NCBI GenBank assembly: GCA_009668225.1
Contig: WJYK01000015.1
Span: forward strand, 1-64,000
DNA length: 64,000 nucleotides
Direction of reading: 5' to 3'
From: Enterobacteriaceae bacterium RIT693
GTDB lineage: Bacteria > Pseudomonadota > Gammaproteobacteria > Enterobacterales > Enterobacteriaceae
The notes below the pieces were generated by a model. It saw only the letters and a list, made by a program, of their open reading frames with translations. It was not told the DNA's origin and made no database searches. The first letter of the stretch is position 1. Each line of letters begins with the position of its first letter. This document shows positions 16,101-23,595 of the stretch, in pieces. The translations under genes were made by a program, and so were the position numbers.

Positions 16101-16791
16101 CCCCGCCAGAACTTATCCGATTAGCCCCCAGTATCACGGTAGCATCGCGGGCATGCAGCCCTGCGTTGATTTCCGCCGCACGGGAAATCAACGCAAATTT
16201 ATCGCTCTTACCGGCATCCAGCCCTTTACCTTCGATTAAAATAGCGCCCTGAGTCACTTCAAGGCTTTGCAACTTACCATCAGCGCCCAATACTGGTTTA
16301 CCGGTAGTTAGGGTGATGTTCGGCGTATTGATAAAACCGCAACCGTCGCAGGTAATGCCATAGGGGTTAGCTACCATTACGCTTGCCTGCTGCCCGGCAA
16401 CCTCAAGATATCCTTTCAGCTCAGAACGGTTCGGTGTCACCACCTCGTTAATAATCCCCGAAGCCGCCTGGCCATTTTGCAGATTCGCATTAGCCTGTAT
16501 CTGCCCCCCCAGCTGACTTTGGCTGTTTCCCACCCCGTTATTAAGGACCAGCCCCTGCTCACCAACGTTGAAATCATGGTACTGGTTATGGGAAATGCCA
16601 CCCTGATTGGGCGTGGCAATATTGACTACCGGTACACCATTATTCGCCTGCACGATCTGGGTATTCCCGGTCGCGACACTGACTCCGGCCCCGATGGCAG
16701 GTAACAACGGCTGCCCCGCAAGCAGAATAGAAATCAGGTAACTTAACCAACGGCGCAATGGTGAAATGGCATATCCACTGTAATTTTCCAT
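10150..16791 (-). CDS. cdiA: CdiA, contact-dependent inhibition exoprotein
   Basis: 2,213 aa, shorter than the roughly 3,200 aa of E. coli CdiA. In order: signal region (LLAGQPLLPAIGAG); two-partner secretion domain with NPYGITCDGCGFINTP (about residues 30-280); long stretches of filamentous-haemagglutinin-type beta-helix repeats (ASGDVSLLSR, AGRDITL types); pre-toxin domain (VLAHALWGAIGAELAGG); VENN at 1,973; then a variable end of about 237 aa. A Cys-containing entry part precedes a final toxin domain with PAPGKRAGQIHYQD and GAPKSINDKLSDPAFKNAIDKG, which I associate with polymorphic toxin type 28 (from memory, moderate). GAGG lies 8 nt before the ATG. It is exported by CdiB and delivers the toxin to touching cells. 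Confidence 0.9.
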   Translation of the reverse strand: MENYSGYAISPLRRWLSYLISILLAGQPLLPAIGAGVSVATGNTQIVQANNGVPVVNIATPNQGGISHNQYHDFNVGEQGLVLNNGVGNSQSQLGGQIQANANLQNGQAASGIINEVVTPNRSELKGYLEVAGQQASVMVANPYGITCDGCGFINTPNITLTTGKPVLGADGKLQSLEVTQGAILIEGKGLDAGKSDKFALISRAAEINAGLHARDATVILGANRISSGGAIEPIAGAGKVPTVAIDTGALGGMYANRIRLVSSEKGVGVNLGNLNARQGGISLDANGKLSLSVSLTSGSASIKAQSAALSGVNQAAGSISVQVADQLNNSGTLRAGGDMRLLADSLVNQRGDITAGESLVLQKDTAGSASREVINRSGTIATQRGDITINTAHLLNQRDELEVKMAVYNGNMQWRYRDGEYHSDFYTPTAGEEADRTLETSTSSLTIHKAGVEASISAARNLHLRADSLVNTSSVLSAGENAWLSGNTLTNQGWVEGAETREWLITDYGLSTFIAGTFDANSPAIESRVKYEEGKALNGLIMAGKALGLDFSESVSNTTWRAGAGSDIYPSREQKYPVLNTGSGGVIAGHEVVIQTGEINNQGGVISSAGSLEITSAGEISNTKSGVMASHETLNLVANGDITNSGSLITGSQVRVESLGGSINNLTEAIEWASGYWQQLWTNYNGSGHYAGQTGTLYSSDSLDLKAADSIRMESASLISGGSLSLLADDIALSALYLSDELYDVFSSEDTHNLKHYSKVNHLIANGDITLSGNNIDVYAGRFVAGGDLNLTATQWLSMSPAESSYSWGRSRSRSDVGYIPSLVTWYWGDNESVYDSISRYGAGDAGRTSLVSGGDITLRAGEIRGYGVHIDAARHLRLLTDGGIKLYGVMSCEDGGSSRDWQSSRQNKEVFFGTELTGTDITLDAGGDIQLTGVRVSASGDVSLLSRASLVFDAESLFSYADYYNEVQDEYDPESLLDPSKIAARPDADGELKEPGRDNGRSYSLEYISSEISGNRIHLAASDDVLMDNVVATGRKGLTLEAGNDIRLTALVAEDNWSGDDGEQENIETLASSGMLLTSGGEMRIQAGRDIGATGAGLAADGNISLRAGRDITLAALSLQHDKQSYGHHKQREDISVRQLGSEINGDGDIVLTAGRNIALHAAQLSASNEIMLDAGKDITLRSATESDYYFFEETKTNSGLLSKKVRYTLEEDYLTLEQGSLLSGDALVMWAGNDINITGSALVGTNSVWFDAANQLNITAATEEQSSYRLQETKESGLLSGGFLGFTIGSRSSKHKIDEQDTTQSHSISTVGSTAGNVYLDAGGRVTLTGIDLIAADTLMVTGDSIHIVPGQDMHQRDERLETKSSGLTIALSGVVADVINSAVTMIQRLGKANEGRLGALQGVQAALTGVQAMQGVELAQQAQNGGSLVGINLSVGMQKSVAEWHESSVLANGSSLIAGGDLVVEAWGQDKNVDSGNLFIVGSQLKSGGDMDLWSANNLLLSAAANIRESRHKNSSSGGSLGVGINFGQSTGITVSASANHSEGKENGNSTVWTEAQLDSGNQLTLHSERDMALVGAQASGREIRLTSGGDLEISSLRDSDRYDAKQTSISGGFSVAIIGAGGSGSVSASRDKVHSEYDSVHEQSGIFAGEGGFSVTVDGDTRLNGAVLASTAIDDKNSLKSGTLAWSDIINQAKFDASHQGGSIGSGGGSLSSSHNSGKAEGITRAAMSGGSVQITNAAAQGQDIATLSRDVENANETISPIFSKEKEQRRLQEVRLLGEIGSQVADVVRTQGEINGLKKAREQYPALSPEALRETDAYKAEMAKYGTGSDYQRAAQAITAVLQGLAGGNAGQALAGGVSPYVAGIIKAQTQGSEIANVLAHALWGAIGAELAGGNALTGGAGAVTGELAAGAIVNALYPGRSPESLTESEKQTVSALSSLAAGLAGGLSGGSVADAVTAAQAGKNAVENNYLSSQQIDNWSADMKSCQASGGDCGSIIKKYEELSTAQQQQLISDCASNPASCQQKYGDVLTDSLAVKQAIDRALGEDIPIKMVYDLTATFAQQMQAEGVVATQKVSEALQKEYGLDEVQAGIVASAAASAFGGISKAGKPDYTLNKNGAMLGINGPTVPSKTLWMGKGKERIDVENPAPGKRAGQIHYQDNNNNKYYYDPITETFPGAPKSINDKLSDPAFKNAIDKGMTKYLGEK
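10865..11566. repeat. cdiA pre-toxin region duplicated at 1,166-1,854
   Basis: The intact copy of the region encoding the last repeats, the pre-toxin domain and the VENN codons. It is near-identical to the orphan copy, where small deletions break the frame. Confidence 0.85.
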
Positions 16792-16813
16792 GTGCTAAAC
16801 CTCATCGTTATCC

Positions 16814-18469
16814 TTAAAACGTCAGCGCCAGACGGTAGTAGATCGCCACGCTGTCCGGGTGAAGCCAGCCGGGACGAATCAACGGCCAGCCCAATGTAAA
16901 CTGCTGATTGACGTAGCGCTGGTGATGGCTGATGCCAAGTGCACTTCCCATTAAACTCCCTTTTGCCTCTGGCTCGTCGGGCCCGCTACGCAGATAGCCG
17001 CCGTCCAGCGCCGCAAAAACGTTAACTTCACCCAACCGCAGCGGCATGGAGAATGAACGACTGATTTCGTTGCGCCAGTAACCGCCGTTGTCGCCGGAAA
17101 GATATTGCTCCCGGTAACCACGAACCGAATATTCACCGCCAAGAGTCAAACGCTCACTACCGTACAGCCGTTCGCTGCTCCACTGAGCGTAAAAACTACT
17201 GAGCCATGCCCAGTGAGAGCCGACGGGCAGGTAATAACTGGCTGACAGTTGCCATTTACTGAACTCCGCCTGCGGTGCTCCGTCTGATTTATGTTTGTCA
17301 TTTTCAGCACCTCCCCAGGAGACACCGCGGCTCAAAGCCGGATTAAGGGTGCCGTAACCTCCCCAGAGTTTTTGGCTATGGTTAATACCTGCAAACCAGT
17401 GCGCCAGCTTACGGCTGCTGCTGTTTAGCTGAATGTCATTCAGATAATTGCGGCTGTTACGCCAGTTAACGCCCGACATCAGTCCGGTTTTAACGTTTTC
17501 GTCCCTGTAAAGGACTCGTGAGAGAGATAAACGATGCGTTTCGCTGTCGCCGTTGTAGCGCCAGACATAAGGCTGTCGGTAGGTTGAGAGATAGCGGCTC
17601 CAGCTGTAACCGTATTCCGCCGTCCAGTAACCATAGGGAAGGTTCACGCTTGTTTGAAAATGCTGTGAATCATGGTCATTCGCAAAATGACTGCTGCGGC
17701 CTCCGGACATCACCCAGCGATCCGCCAGACCGAGCAAATTATTGCCAACCAGCTTGCCGCTAATTTGCCCTGTCCCCGTATTTTTTTGCCCCACGTTGTC
17801 ATGGCTTAACCCAAATTGAAGCGGAAATTCATCTGGCGCACGAAGGTTAACTACGGATTGCCCTGGATGGTCTCCTGGAGAGATATCAATTTGTATCGGC
17901 TGGTGACGCAGGCGGTTGATTTGTTCCATACCCTGCTCAATGTCTCTGAGATTCAGTGGCTCGCCGAGGCGGGAAGGGAATGCCATCGACAGCATTAGCG
18001 GTGTGTCTTGATCCAGGTTGATCTCCTGCAACCGCCCTTCCAGAACCTGTAACTGAAGCACTCCCCGGCTAAGATCCTGTTCTGGCAGAAGGGTGCGACT
18101 GGTGATATAGCCATGATCCAGATACCAGCCAGAAACTTGCTGAACTAAAGCCTGAATTTGACTCAACCCAAGGCATCGATGTAGCAAGGGGGAAATGAGC
18201 CGCTGACGAGTATCAACAGGGAGAAGGTTGGCTCCTGAAAGCTGAATATCATCAATATCGAAACAAAGGGTTTCGCTGGCAGGTTGCCGAAATAAAACTT
18301 CAGGTGCTAACGGTGTATTATGTTCCAGTGCTTCACGCTGCTGGCGATTTTTTTCCAGTCGTTCACCTTGATGCCTGAAAGCTTCAGTCGCCTCAAACTT
18401 ACCCGGGTCGGTATTAGCCAAAGAGGGAAGAGAAATAAATAATAAAAATGGAATAAATATTATCTTCAT
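16814..18469 (-). CDS. cdiB: CdiB, outer-membrane two-partner secretion transporter
   Basis: 551 aa. Signal peptide MKIIFIPFLLFISLPSLA; helical plug region (ERLEKNRQQREALEHN); two POTRA-like segments (LCFDIDDIQLSGANLLP about 65-140, then VLQLQVLEGRLQEINLD about 140-215); and a beta-barrel with the conserved GGEYSVRGYRE loop motif and a terminal Phe (YYRLALTF). TpsB/Omp85-type proteins export one dedicated exoprotein, here CdiA, across the outer membrane. The gene is 22 bp upstream of cdiA on the same strand, so the order cdiB-cdiA-cdiI is complete. Confidence 0.9.
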   Translation of the reverse strand: MKIIFIPFLLFISLPSLANTDPGKFEATEAFRHQGERLEKNRQQREALEHNTPLAPEVLFRQPASETLCFDIDDIQLSGANLLPVDTRQRLISPLLHRCLGLSQIQALVQQVSGWYLDHGYITSRTLLPEQDLSRGVLQLQVLEGRLQEINLDQDTPLMLSMAFPSRLGEPLNLRDIEQGMEQINRLRHQPIQIDISPGDHPGQSVVNLRAPDEFPLQFGLSHDNVGQKNTGTGQISGKLVGNNLLGLADRWVMSGGRSSHFANDHDSQHFQTSVNLPYGYWTAEYGYSWSRYLSTYRQPYVWRYNGDSETHRLSLSRVLYRDENVKTGLMSGVNWRNSRNYLNDIQLNSSSRKLAHWFAGINHSQKLWGGYGTLNPALSRGVSWGGAENDKHKSDGAPQAEFSKWQLSASYYLPVGSHWAWLSSFYAQWSSERLYGSERLTLGGEYSVRGYREQYLSGDNGGYWRNEISRSFSMPLRLGEVNVFAALDGGYLRSGPDEPEAKGSLMGSALGISHHQRYVNQQFTLGWPLIRPGWLHPDSVAIYYRLALTF

Positions 18470-18768
18470 GGAGAAAGGTCACATCCTTGTGATATTTCTC
18501 CATTCTAACAATCTCACCCTGCCACTAAAAGACAAACGGCATCATAAAGTTAATTAATCTATTAAAGTATTAAAGCCAGGTGTATTTGATTCTTTAGATT
18601 GCAATGTGACGCATTTAAAAACAAGAGCTATTAATTATTCAGGATGAAGATACCCGGCAAGTGGATTATATTCATTTAAATATAAAATAATGATTGGCAT
18701 CATATTCACGAAAAGCATAGTTAATAGAAAACAATTTTCTCTGCCCTTTAAAAAAGTGCGTATTCCCA
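18470..18768. other. AT-rich intergenic region with the cdi promoter
   Basis: About 300 bp without a gene, between the end of the ABC importer operon and cdiB. It is strongly AT-rich, with an inverted TTATATT/AATATAA pair (18,666-18,685), as expected for silenced DNA bound by H-NS-type proteins. The cdiB promoter must lie here; I could not settle a single -35/-10 pair. No clear terminator for the ABC operon is visible. Confidence 0.5.
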
Positions 18769-19584
18769 TCACTTGCCCATCTTCGACAGCATTTCCGGGC
18801 GCATAAATTTATGGATGACCAGCATAAACAGCAGCGACGGCACCAGTAAAATCAGCGCGGTAATGGACGACACCTGGTAGTTCCCTGACATGCTGGCGTT
18901 ATACAGCAGCAGCGGCAGCGTGGTGATGTCCGGCGCACCGACGAAGAAGGTGCCGGTAAATTCATCCAGCGATTCGAGGAACACGAAGATCCCGGCGGCC
19001 ATGATCCCCGCAGACGCCTGCGGCAGCACGATATGCCAGAAGGTAAACAACGGCCCGGCGCCGAGGTTGCGGGAGGCCCTTGCCTGCAGCGGATCGATAG
19101 CCGAAAACGCGGCCACGCAGATCCATATCGAATACATCAGGCCATGCACGCTGTGCACCAGCACCACGCCCGCCACGGTGCCGTTCAGCCCCCACTGATA
19201 GAATAGCCGCGCGATGTTCATATATACCGTCAGGTTCGGGAACGCCTGAGGAATCAAAAACAGCAGCATGAACATCACCCGCAGCGGCATTGCCCGGCGG
19301 GACAGCGCATAGCCTGCGGGAATAGAAATCAGCAGGCAAACCAGCACCGACAGCACGGCAATAAACACGCTGGTCAGCAGCGAGCCGGACACATCGCTGT
19401 ACGGGCTAAAAACCTGATACCAGTACTTTAAGCCCCACTGGCTCGGCAGCGTATGCGGGTAAAACCAGCTTTCCGCCACCGTCCAAATCAGCAGGTTCAG
19501 CAGCGGGCCAAACATGGCGAACAGCATAAAGGCCAGCAGCAGCGCCTGCAGCGGCAGGCCAAGTCGTCCTTTCACCAGTTTCAT
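18769..19584 (-). CDS. ABC importer permease, second subunit
   Basis: 271 aa with six predicted membrane segments and the inner-membrane permease EAA-like loop (ASRNLGAGPLFTFWHIVLPQASAG, about residues 170-195), which docks on the ATPase. It belongs to the permease class of iron(III), thiamine, polyamine and 2-aminoethylphosphonate importers. Its start overlaps the end of the first permease by 4 nt and it is the last gene of the operon. Substrate not determined by the permease; see the operon's other genes. Confidence 0.8.
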   Translation of the reverse strand: MKLVKGRLGLPLQALLLAFMLFAMFGPLLNLLIWTVAESWFYPHTLPSQWGLKYWYQVFSPYSDVSGSLLTSVFIAVLSVLVCLLISIPAGYALSRRAMPLRVMFMLLFLIPQAFPNLTVYMNIARLFYQWGLNGTVAGVVLVHSVHGLMYSIWICVAAFSAIDPLQARASRNLGAGPLFTFWHIVLPQASAGIMAAGIFVFLESLDEFTGTFFVGAPDITTLPLLLYNASMSGNYQVSSITALILLVPSLLFMLVIHKFMRPEMLSKMGK

Positions 19585-20429
19585 GCCTCACCTCCTTTCT
19601 GACGCAGGCTGTAGCGTAGGTAAAACCAGGAAAGCGCCCCGCAAATCACTAGCGAAATCACGCCCAGCGCATTAGCCACCGCGTAGTCACTGTATGAGTT
19701 AACGCGGAACGCCATATCCACGGTCAGCATTGTTGGCGTCCCGGTGCCAATCATCAGCGGCACGGAAAGAACGGACATAATGGTAACGGTCGATAGCACC
19801 AGCGCGACGCCAATGGCCGGTAGCACCTGAGGCAAAATAATGTCGAACAAAATACGCACGCGCGCAGCCCCTAAATTTCTGGCAGCAAGCACCTGCGAAG
19901 GCTCCAGCGCCGCCATCGCACCACAGATTAGCAAGGTCGCAAACGCCAGCTGCTTCCAGACGAAGGTAATGATGATCCCTTTCCAGCCGAGCCAGGAAAT
20001 CGTGTCCAGCGGCTGCACCAGATCGCTGGCGACCAGCATGTTATTCATCAGGCCGTTTTTGGCGAGAAAGGTACGCATCATCTGCGCGGCAACGATAAAC
20101 GGAATAAACAGCGGCAGCCGGTATAACACGCCCAGCAGCCGGACAATCAGGCGGCATGAAGACAGCGTAATCACCGCAGAAATCGTAATCGACAGCACCG
20201 CCAGCAGCGCAACCGACACCAGCACGATGAAAACCGTAAACAAAATATCGTTCGAGTAAAGCGACAGCACTTTGGCAAAGTGCTGCAGGGTCAGCGCTCC
20301 GGCGTCCGAGGTAAAAGCGGCAACCAGCGAAAACCCAAGCGGATAGAGAAACAGCACCACAATCATCAGCGCGGCGGGACTGACCAGCAGCAGATAGTTT
20401 AGCGAAACGCGCATAACAAACCTTAGCAC
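19581..20429 (-). CDS. ABC importer permease, first subunit
   Basis: 282 aa, six or so membrane segments, with the coupling loop AARNLGAARVRILFDIILPQVLPA (about residues 183-206). It pairs with the next permease to form the membrane channel of a binding-protein-dependent importer. It sits 41 bp after the binding-protein gene and overlaps the second permease by 4 nt. Confidence 0.8.
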   Translation of the reverse strand: MLRFVMRVSLNYLLLVSPAALMIVVLFLYPLGFSLVAAFTSDAGALTLQHFAKVLSLYSNDILFTVFIVLVSVALLAVLSITISAVITLSSCRLIVRLLGVLYRLPLFIPFIVAAQMMRTFLAKNGLMNNMLVASDLVQPLDTISWLGWKGIIITFVWKQLAFATLLICGAMAALEPSQVLAARNLGAARVRILFDIILPQVLPAIGVALVLSTVTIMSVLSVPLMIGTGTPTMLTVDMAFRVNSYSDYAVANALGVISLVICGALSWFYLRYSLRQKGGEA

Positions 20430-20470
20430 TTAAGCGCGGTGCCCAGCCGGAGCCGGGCACCGGAAAAAGA

Positions 20471-21610
20471 TTAGTTAGAAACCTGGCTTTCGTACCCTTC
20501 TTTGATGTCGTCAAAGTAAGGGGCTATCGGGAAGCTCTTGCCGTAATCGGCGAGCGCTTTCGGGGATATCTCAGCAAACAGCTTGCTCCAGGTGGCGTCG
20601 TCCAGCTTTGGCTTAACGTACTGCGCGTCGATGCCCGGATACCAGTTAAACTGCTTCACGATCCCGTCGGCCTGCACTTCAGGGCTGGTTGCCAGCGCGA
20701 TAAACTCACGCGCCAGTTCAGGCTGCGCTGCTTTAGCTGGCGTAACGTAGTACATCGGCTGCCCCGGCATTCCCGGCGAAAGCAATGCCAGTTTGATGGA
20801 CGGCGGCAGCTTGCCCTGATCTTTCCAGGTGTAGAACATATCCACCCAGACCGGCCCCATGGCGATCTCACCGCGCGTCAGCATGTCCAGCGTCCCGGCG
20901 TTACCCGGCGTAAAGGTCACGTTTTTATTAAACTCTTTCAGCTTCTCAAACGCCTGCGACCAGTTTTTCTCTACGCTCTTGTCATACGGCAAGGCGGATA
21001 AACGCCGGGCGTCGGTGCCGTAGGCGTAAATCCAGCCGACGACAAAGCTGACGCCGGACATGCCGTTTTTAATGCCGTTATAGCCGAACGCCTGCGGGTG
21101 CTTCGCAGCCCACGCCACCAGCTCGTCATAAGAGGCCGGTGGGGATTTCATGGTTTCGCTGTTCCAGGCAATGGCCGTCTGGCTCAGGAACATCGGCATC
21201 ACATAGCCGTCTACGTTCACGCCCAGCGCGTTTTTGGCGCTATCCGCCGTGACCATGCTGCCCGACTTGATCTGCTGGCGGTATTTCTCCAGCAGCCCTT
21301 TCTCCACCAGCTCACCGCCCGCCTTCTGGTGCACGACCGCCACGTCGATATCCCAGGTTTTGGCGCCGCTCTGCTGTTGTGCGCTCAGTTTTTCGATGAT
21401 TTTGTTTGATCCTGAATCCCCCGGCCCGGTACCGACAACGCGCACTTTTACGCCCGGATGCGCGGCCTCAAACTTCGGCCCCAGCCAGGTTTTGACGTAA
21501 TCCACCATATTCTGGTCACCCGCGGTGGCCACGTTTAAAACGGTTTCTGCCTGTACGCCAGAGCTTAAAAACAGCGCCGTGACGACTGTAATCCTGGTTT
21601 TAGCAAACAT
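20471..21610 (-). CDS. Periplasmic substrate-binding protein of the ABC importer
   Basis: 379 aa with a signal peptide (MFAKTRITVVTALFLSSGVQA) and a type 2 binding-protein fold (LNVATAGDQNMVDYVKTWLGPKFEAAHPG at the start; GEIAMGPVWVDMFYTWKDQG and MYYVTPAKAAQPELAREFIALA later). This class binds sugars, phosphorylated sugars, polyamines or metal chelates. The catabolic genes across the divergent promoter, a phosphodiesterase-like enzyme and a phosphomonoesterase, point to a phosphorylated organic compound. It lies 27 bp downstream of the ATPase gene in the same operon. Confidence 0.8.
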   Translation of the reverse strand: MFAKTRITVVTALFLSSGVQAETVLNVATAGDQNMVDYVKTWLGPKFEAAHPGVKVRVVGTGPGDSGSNKIIEKLSAQQQSGAKTWDIDVAVVHQKAGGELVEKGLLEKYRQQIKSGSMVTADSAKNALGVNVDGYVMPMFLSQTAIAWNSETMKSPPASYDELVAWAAKHPQAFGYNGIKNGMSGVSFVVGWIYAYGTDARRLSALPYDKSVEKNWSQAFEKLKEFNKNVTFTPGNAGTLDMLTRGEIAMGPVWVDMFYTWKDQGKLPPSIKLALLSPGMPGQPMYYVTPAKAAQPELAREFIALATSPEVQADGIVKQFNWYPGIDAQYVKPKLDDATWSKLFAEISPKALADYGKSFPIAPYFDDIKEGYESQVSN

Positions 21611-21637
21611 AATTACCCCTCAGAGAAATAGAATGGT

Positions 21638-22663
21638 TCACGCCGTGTGGGACAAATTAAAAATATGCAGGGCTGCCTCGGGAACGTGCAGCCTGACCGC
21701 TGAATTAAGCGGCAAATTATCGGTAGAATCGGCATGAAAAAGACGTTGCCGACAGCGAATTGCGTAACGGTAGTTGTGGCCAATAAAGGCATTTTGCTCA
21801 ACTACGCCCTCCAGCGTTAATCCATTCTCTGGCGCGTCTTTATTTAAAGATGAGAGTGCAGCGTCTGAACTTCTGAAATAAATAACCTGTTGGTTATCAT
21901 TTTTTAATGAATATAACCCCAGGGCAGTCATTTCCTCTGCCGAAATATGGTTATCGGCGCCCATAAAATCGGCGACAAAAGGCGTTGCGGGCTGCTGGTA
22001 AATGACTTCCGGCGTGCCCGTTTGTTCAATCTGGCCATTGTTCAACACCACGATACGGTCAGCCATCACCAGCGCTTCCTGCTGATCGTGGGTCACAATC
22101 ACCGAGGTAAAGCCGAGCTTTTTCTGTAGCTGCTTGATTTCATGGCGGACGTTTAGCCGTACCCTGGCATCAAGATTGGACAGCGGCTCATCCAGCACCA
22201 GCACATCCGGCTCAATCGCTAACGCCCGCGCCAGCGCCACACGCTGCCGCTGCCCGCCGGAAAGCTCGGTAATTTTCGTTGTGGCAAGGCCGTTAAGATT
22301 CACCATCTGCAATAGCTCAAGCACTCTGGCCTGAATAGCGTCCCGCCGCCACTTACGCAGCTTTAAGCCGTAGCCAATATTTTGCTCAACCGTTAAATGC
22401 GGCCACAGCGCATAGCTTTGAAAGACCATGGTGATATTGCGCTGTTCCGGTGGGCTTTGGGTTATTTCATTTCCGGCGACTACAATGCGGCCCTCTTTGA
22501 CGGGAATAAACCCGCACAAGGCGTTTAATAATGTCGTTTTTCCGCAGCCGGACGGGCCAAGTAAAGCAATCATTTCGCCTTTGTTCACGGCCAGATTAAT
22601 ATCTTTCAGCACCACCTTATCGCCGTAATTAATTTGAAGGTGCGCCATTTGCAGGTAGCTCAT
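21638..22663 (-). CDS. ABC importer ATP-binding protein
   Basis: 341 aa. Walker A GPSGCGKTT (about residue 35), Q-loop, signature LSGGQRQRVALARAL (about 135), Walker B VLVLDEPLSN, switch His in VTHDQQEAL, then a C-terminal TOBE-like domain (from about 240) typical of the PotA/FbpC/MalK group. It powers the importer and is the first gene of its operon, reading away from the metallo-hydrolase gene. The ribosome-binding site is weak. Confidence 0.85.
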   Translation of the reverse strand: MSYLQMAHLQINYGDKVVLKDINLAVNKGEMIALLGPSGCGKTTLLNALCGFIPVKEGRIVVAGNEITQSPPEQRNITMVFQSYALWPHLTVEQNIGYGLKLRKWRRDAIQARVLELLQMVNLNGLATTKITELSGGQRQRVALARALAIEPDVLVLDEPLSNLDARVRLNVRHEIKQLQKKLGFTSVIVTHDQQEALVMADRIVVLNNGQIEQTGTPEVIYQQPATPFVADFMGADNHISAEEMTALGLYSLKNDNQQVIYFRSSDAALSSLNKDAPENGLTLEGVVEQNAFIGHNYRYAIRCRQRLFHADSTDNLPLNSAVRLHVPEAALHIFNLSHTA

Positions 22664-22703
22664 AACGGTATCCGAAATGTCTGTTTACGTCTTTTTTGCC
22701 CTG

Positions 22704-22721
22704 AATGAACACGTGTTCATT
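22704..22721. promoter_or_regulatory. Perfect 18-bp palindrome, probable LacI-family operator
   Basis: AATGAACAC/GTGTTCATT with a central CG, the symmetry favoured by LacI/PurR-type repressors. It sits between the divergent ATPase and metallo-hydrolase genes, so the LacI-type protein encoded two genes away could control both arms of the locus. Confidence 0.75.
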
Positions 22722-22824
22722 TCGTTGTAAAAAAAATGAAACGCCGATCAGAGATGATGTGCGCCTACTGTGGCGTGTCTTTGTGACACTTTAATTAACC
22801 GCGATAAATATTTAGCGAGGGATA

Positions 22825-23595
22825 ATGAAAATTGACGTGCTTGGCTGCGGCAGCGCCTTCTCCCGCTGGCAAAATACTTCCGCGCTGCGGGTGATTGACG
22901 ATGAAAACCGACAGTGGCTTATCGACTGCGGCCCTACCGTTCCCCGCGCGCTGTGGCAGCGCGGGGGCAATATTAACGACATCGACGTGCTGTTTTTTAC
23001 CCATGTGCACCCGGACCACTGCACTGGCTTAACCGCCCTGCTTAACCACTGGAAAAGCTTTGCCCGCCACAAGCCGCTGGTGATTTACAGCCAGCCGGAA
23101 CAGCGTCAGGTGCTGATGCAGCTGGCGCTGCTCGCCAACTGGCCTGACGCAAAGCTCTGTTTCCCGATAGAATGGCGAGACAGCGAAGCAGATTTCCGCT
23201 GGCAGCACTGGCATATTCGCACCGCCCCAACCCGCCATGAAATGGCCAATCTTGCCGTGCGCATTGATATCCGTGGCCACGGCCTGTTCTACAGCGGCGA
23301 CGGCAGGCCCACCGAAAGCTCAGTCGCGCTGATGGCCGGTACCGACCTTGCGTTTCAGGAGTGCGCCTCGCTGTCTGAGCTTGCTGATGATGCCTCCCAC
23401 GGCGATTTCCCTGGCTGCCTGGAACTGTTTAAATCACTGGCGCTGCCGTCTTTGGGGTTGTATCACTGCAACGACGCCATTTTACCGGCGCTGAAGCTGG
23501 CCTGCCGTCCCCATGCCGGGCTGTTTGTCAGCCATGACGGCCTGCAGTACGACTTCCATCAGCAGCGCTTTTACACTGAGGATTATTTGCCTTGA
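22825..23595 (+). CDS. Metallo-beta-lactamase-fold hydrolase, PhnP/RNase Z-like phosphodiesterase
   Basis: 256 aa. Metal-binding signature THVHPDHCTG (about residues 54-63), later ligands in YSGDGRP and FVSHDG, and an N-terminal GCGSAFS turn typical of the RNase Z / PhnP branch rather than of beta-lactamases. Members usually split phosphodiesters using two metal ions. A GAGGG site precedes the ATG. The gene is the first of an operon with a LacI-type regulator and an inositol-monophosphatase-family gene, opposite an importer. Hydrolysis of an imported phosphodiester is inferred. Confidence 0.75.
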   Translation: MKIDVLGCGSAFSRWQNTSALRVIDDENRQWLIDCGPTVPRALWQRGGNINDIDVLFFTHVHPDHCTGLTALLNHWKSFARHKPLVIYSQPEQRQVLMQLALLANWPDAKLCFPIEWRDSEADFRWQHWHIRTAPTRHEMANLAVRIDIRGHGLFYSGDGRPTESSVALMAGTDLAFQECASLSELADDASHGDFPGCLELFKSLALPSLGLYHCNDAILPALKLACRPHAGLFVSHDGLQYDFHQQRFYTEDYLP

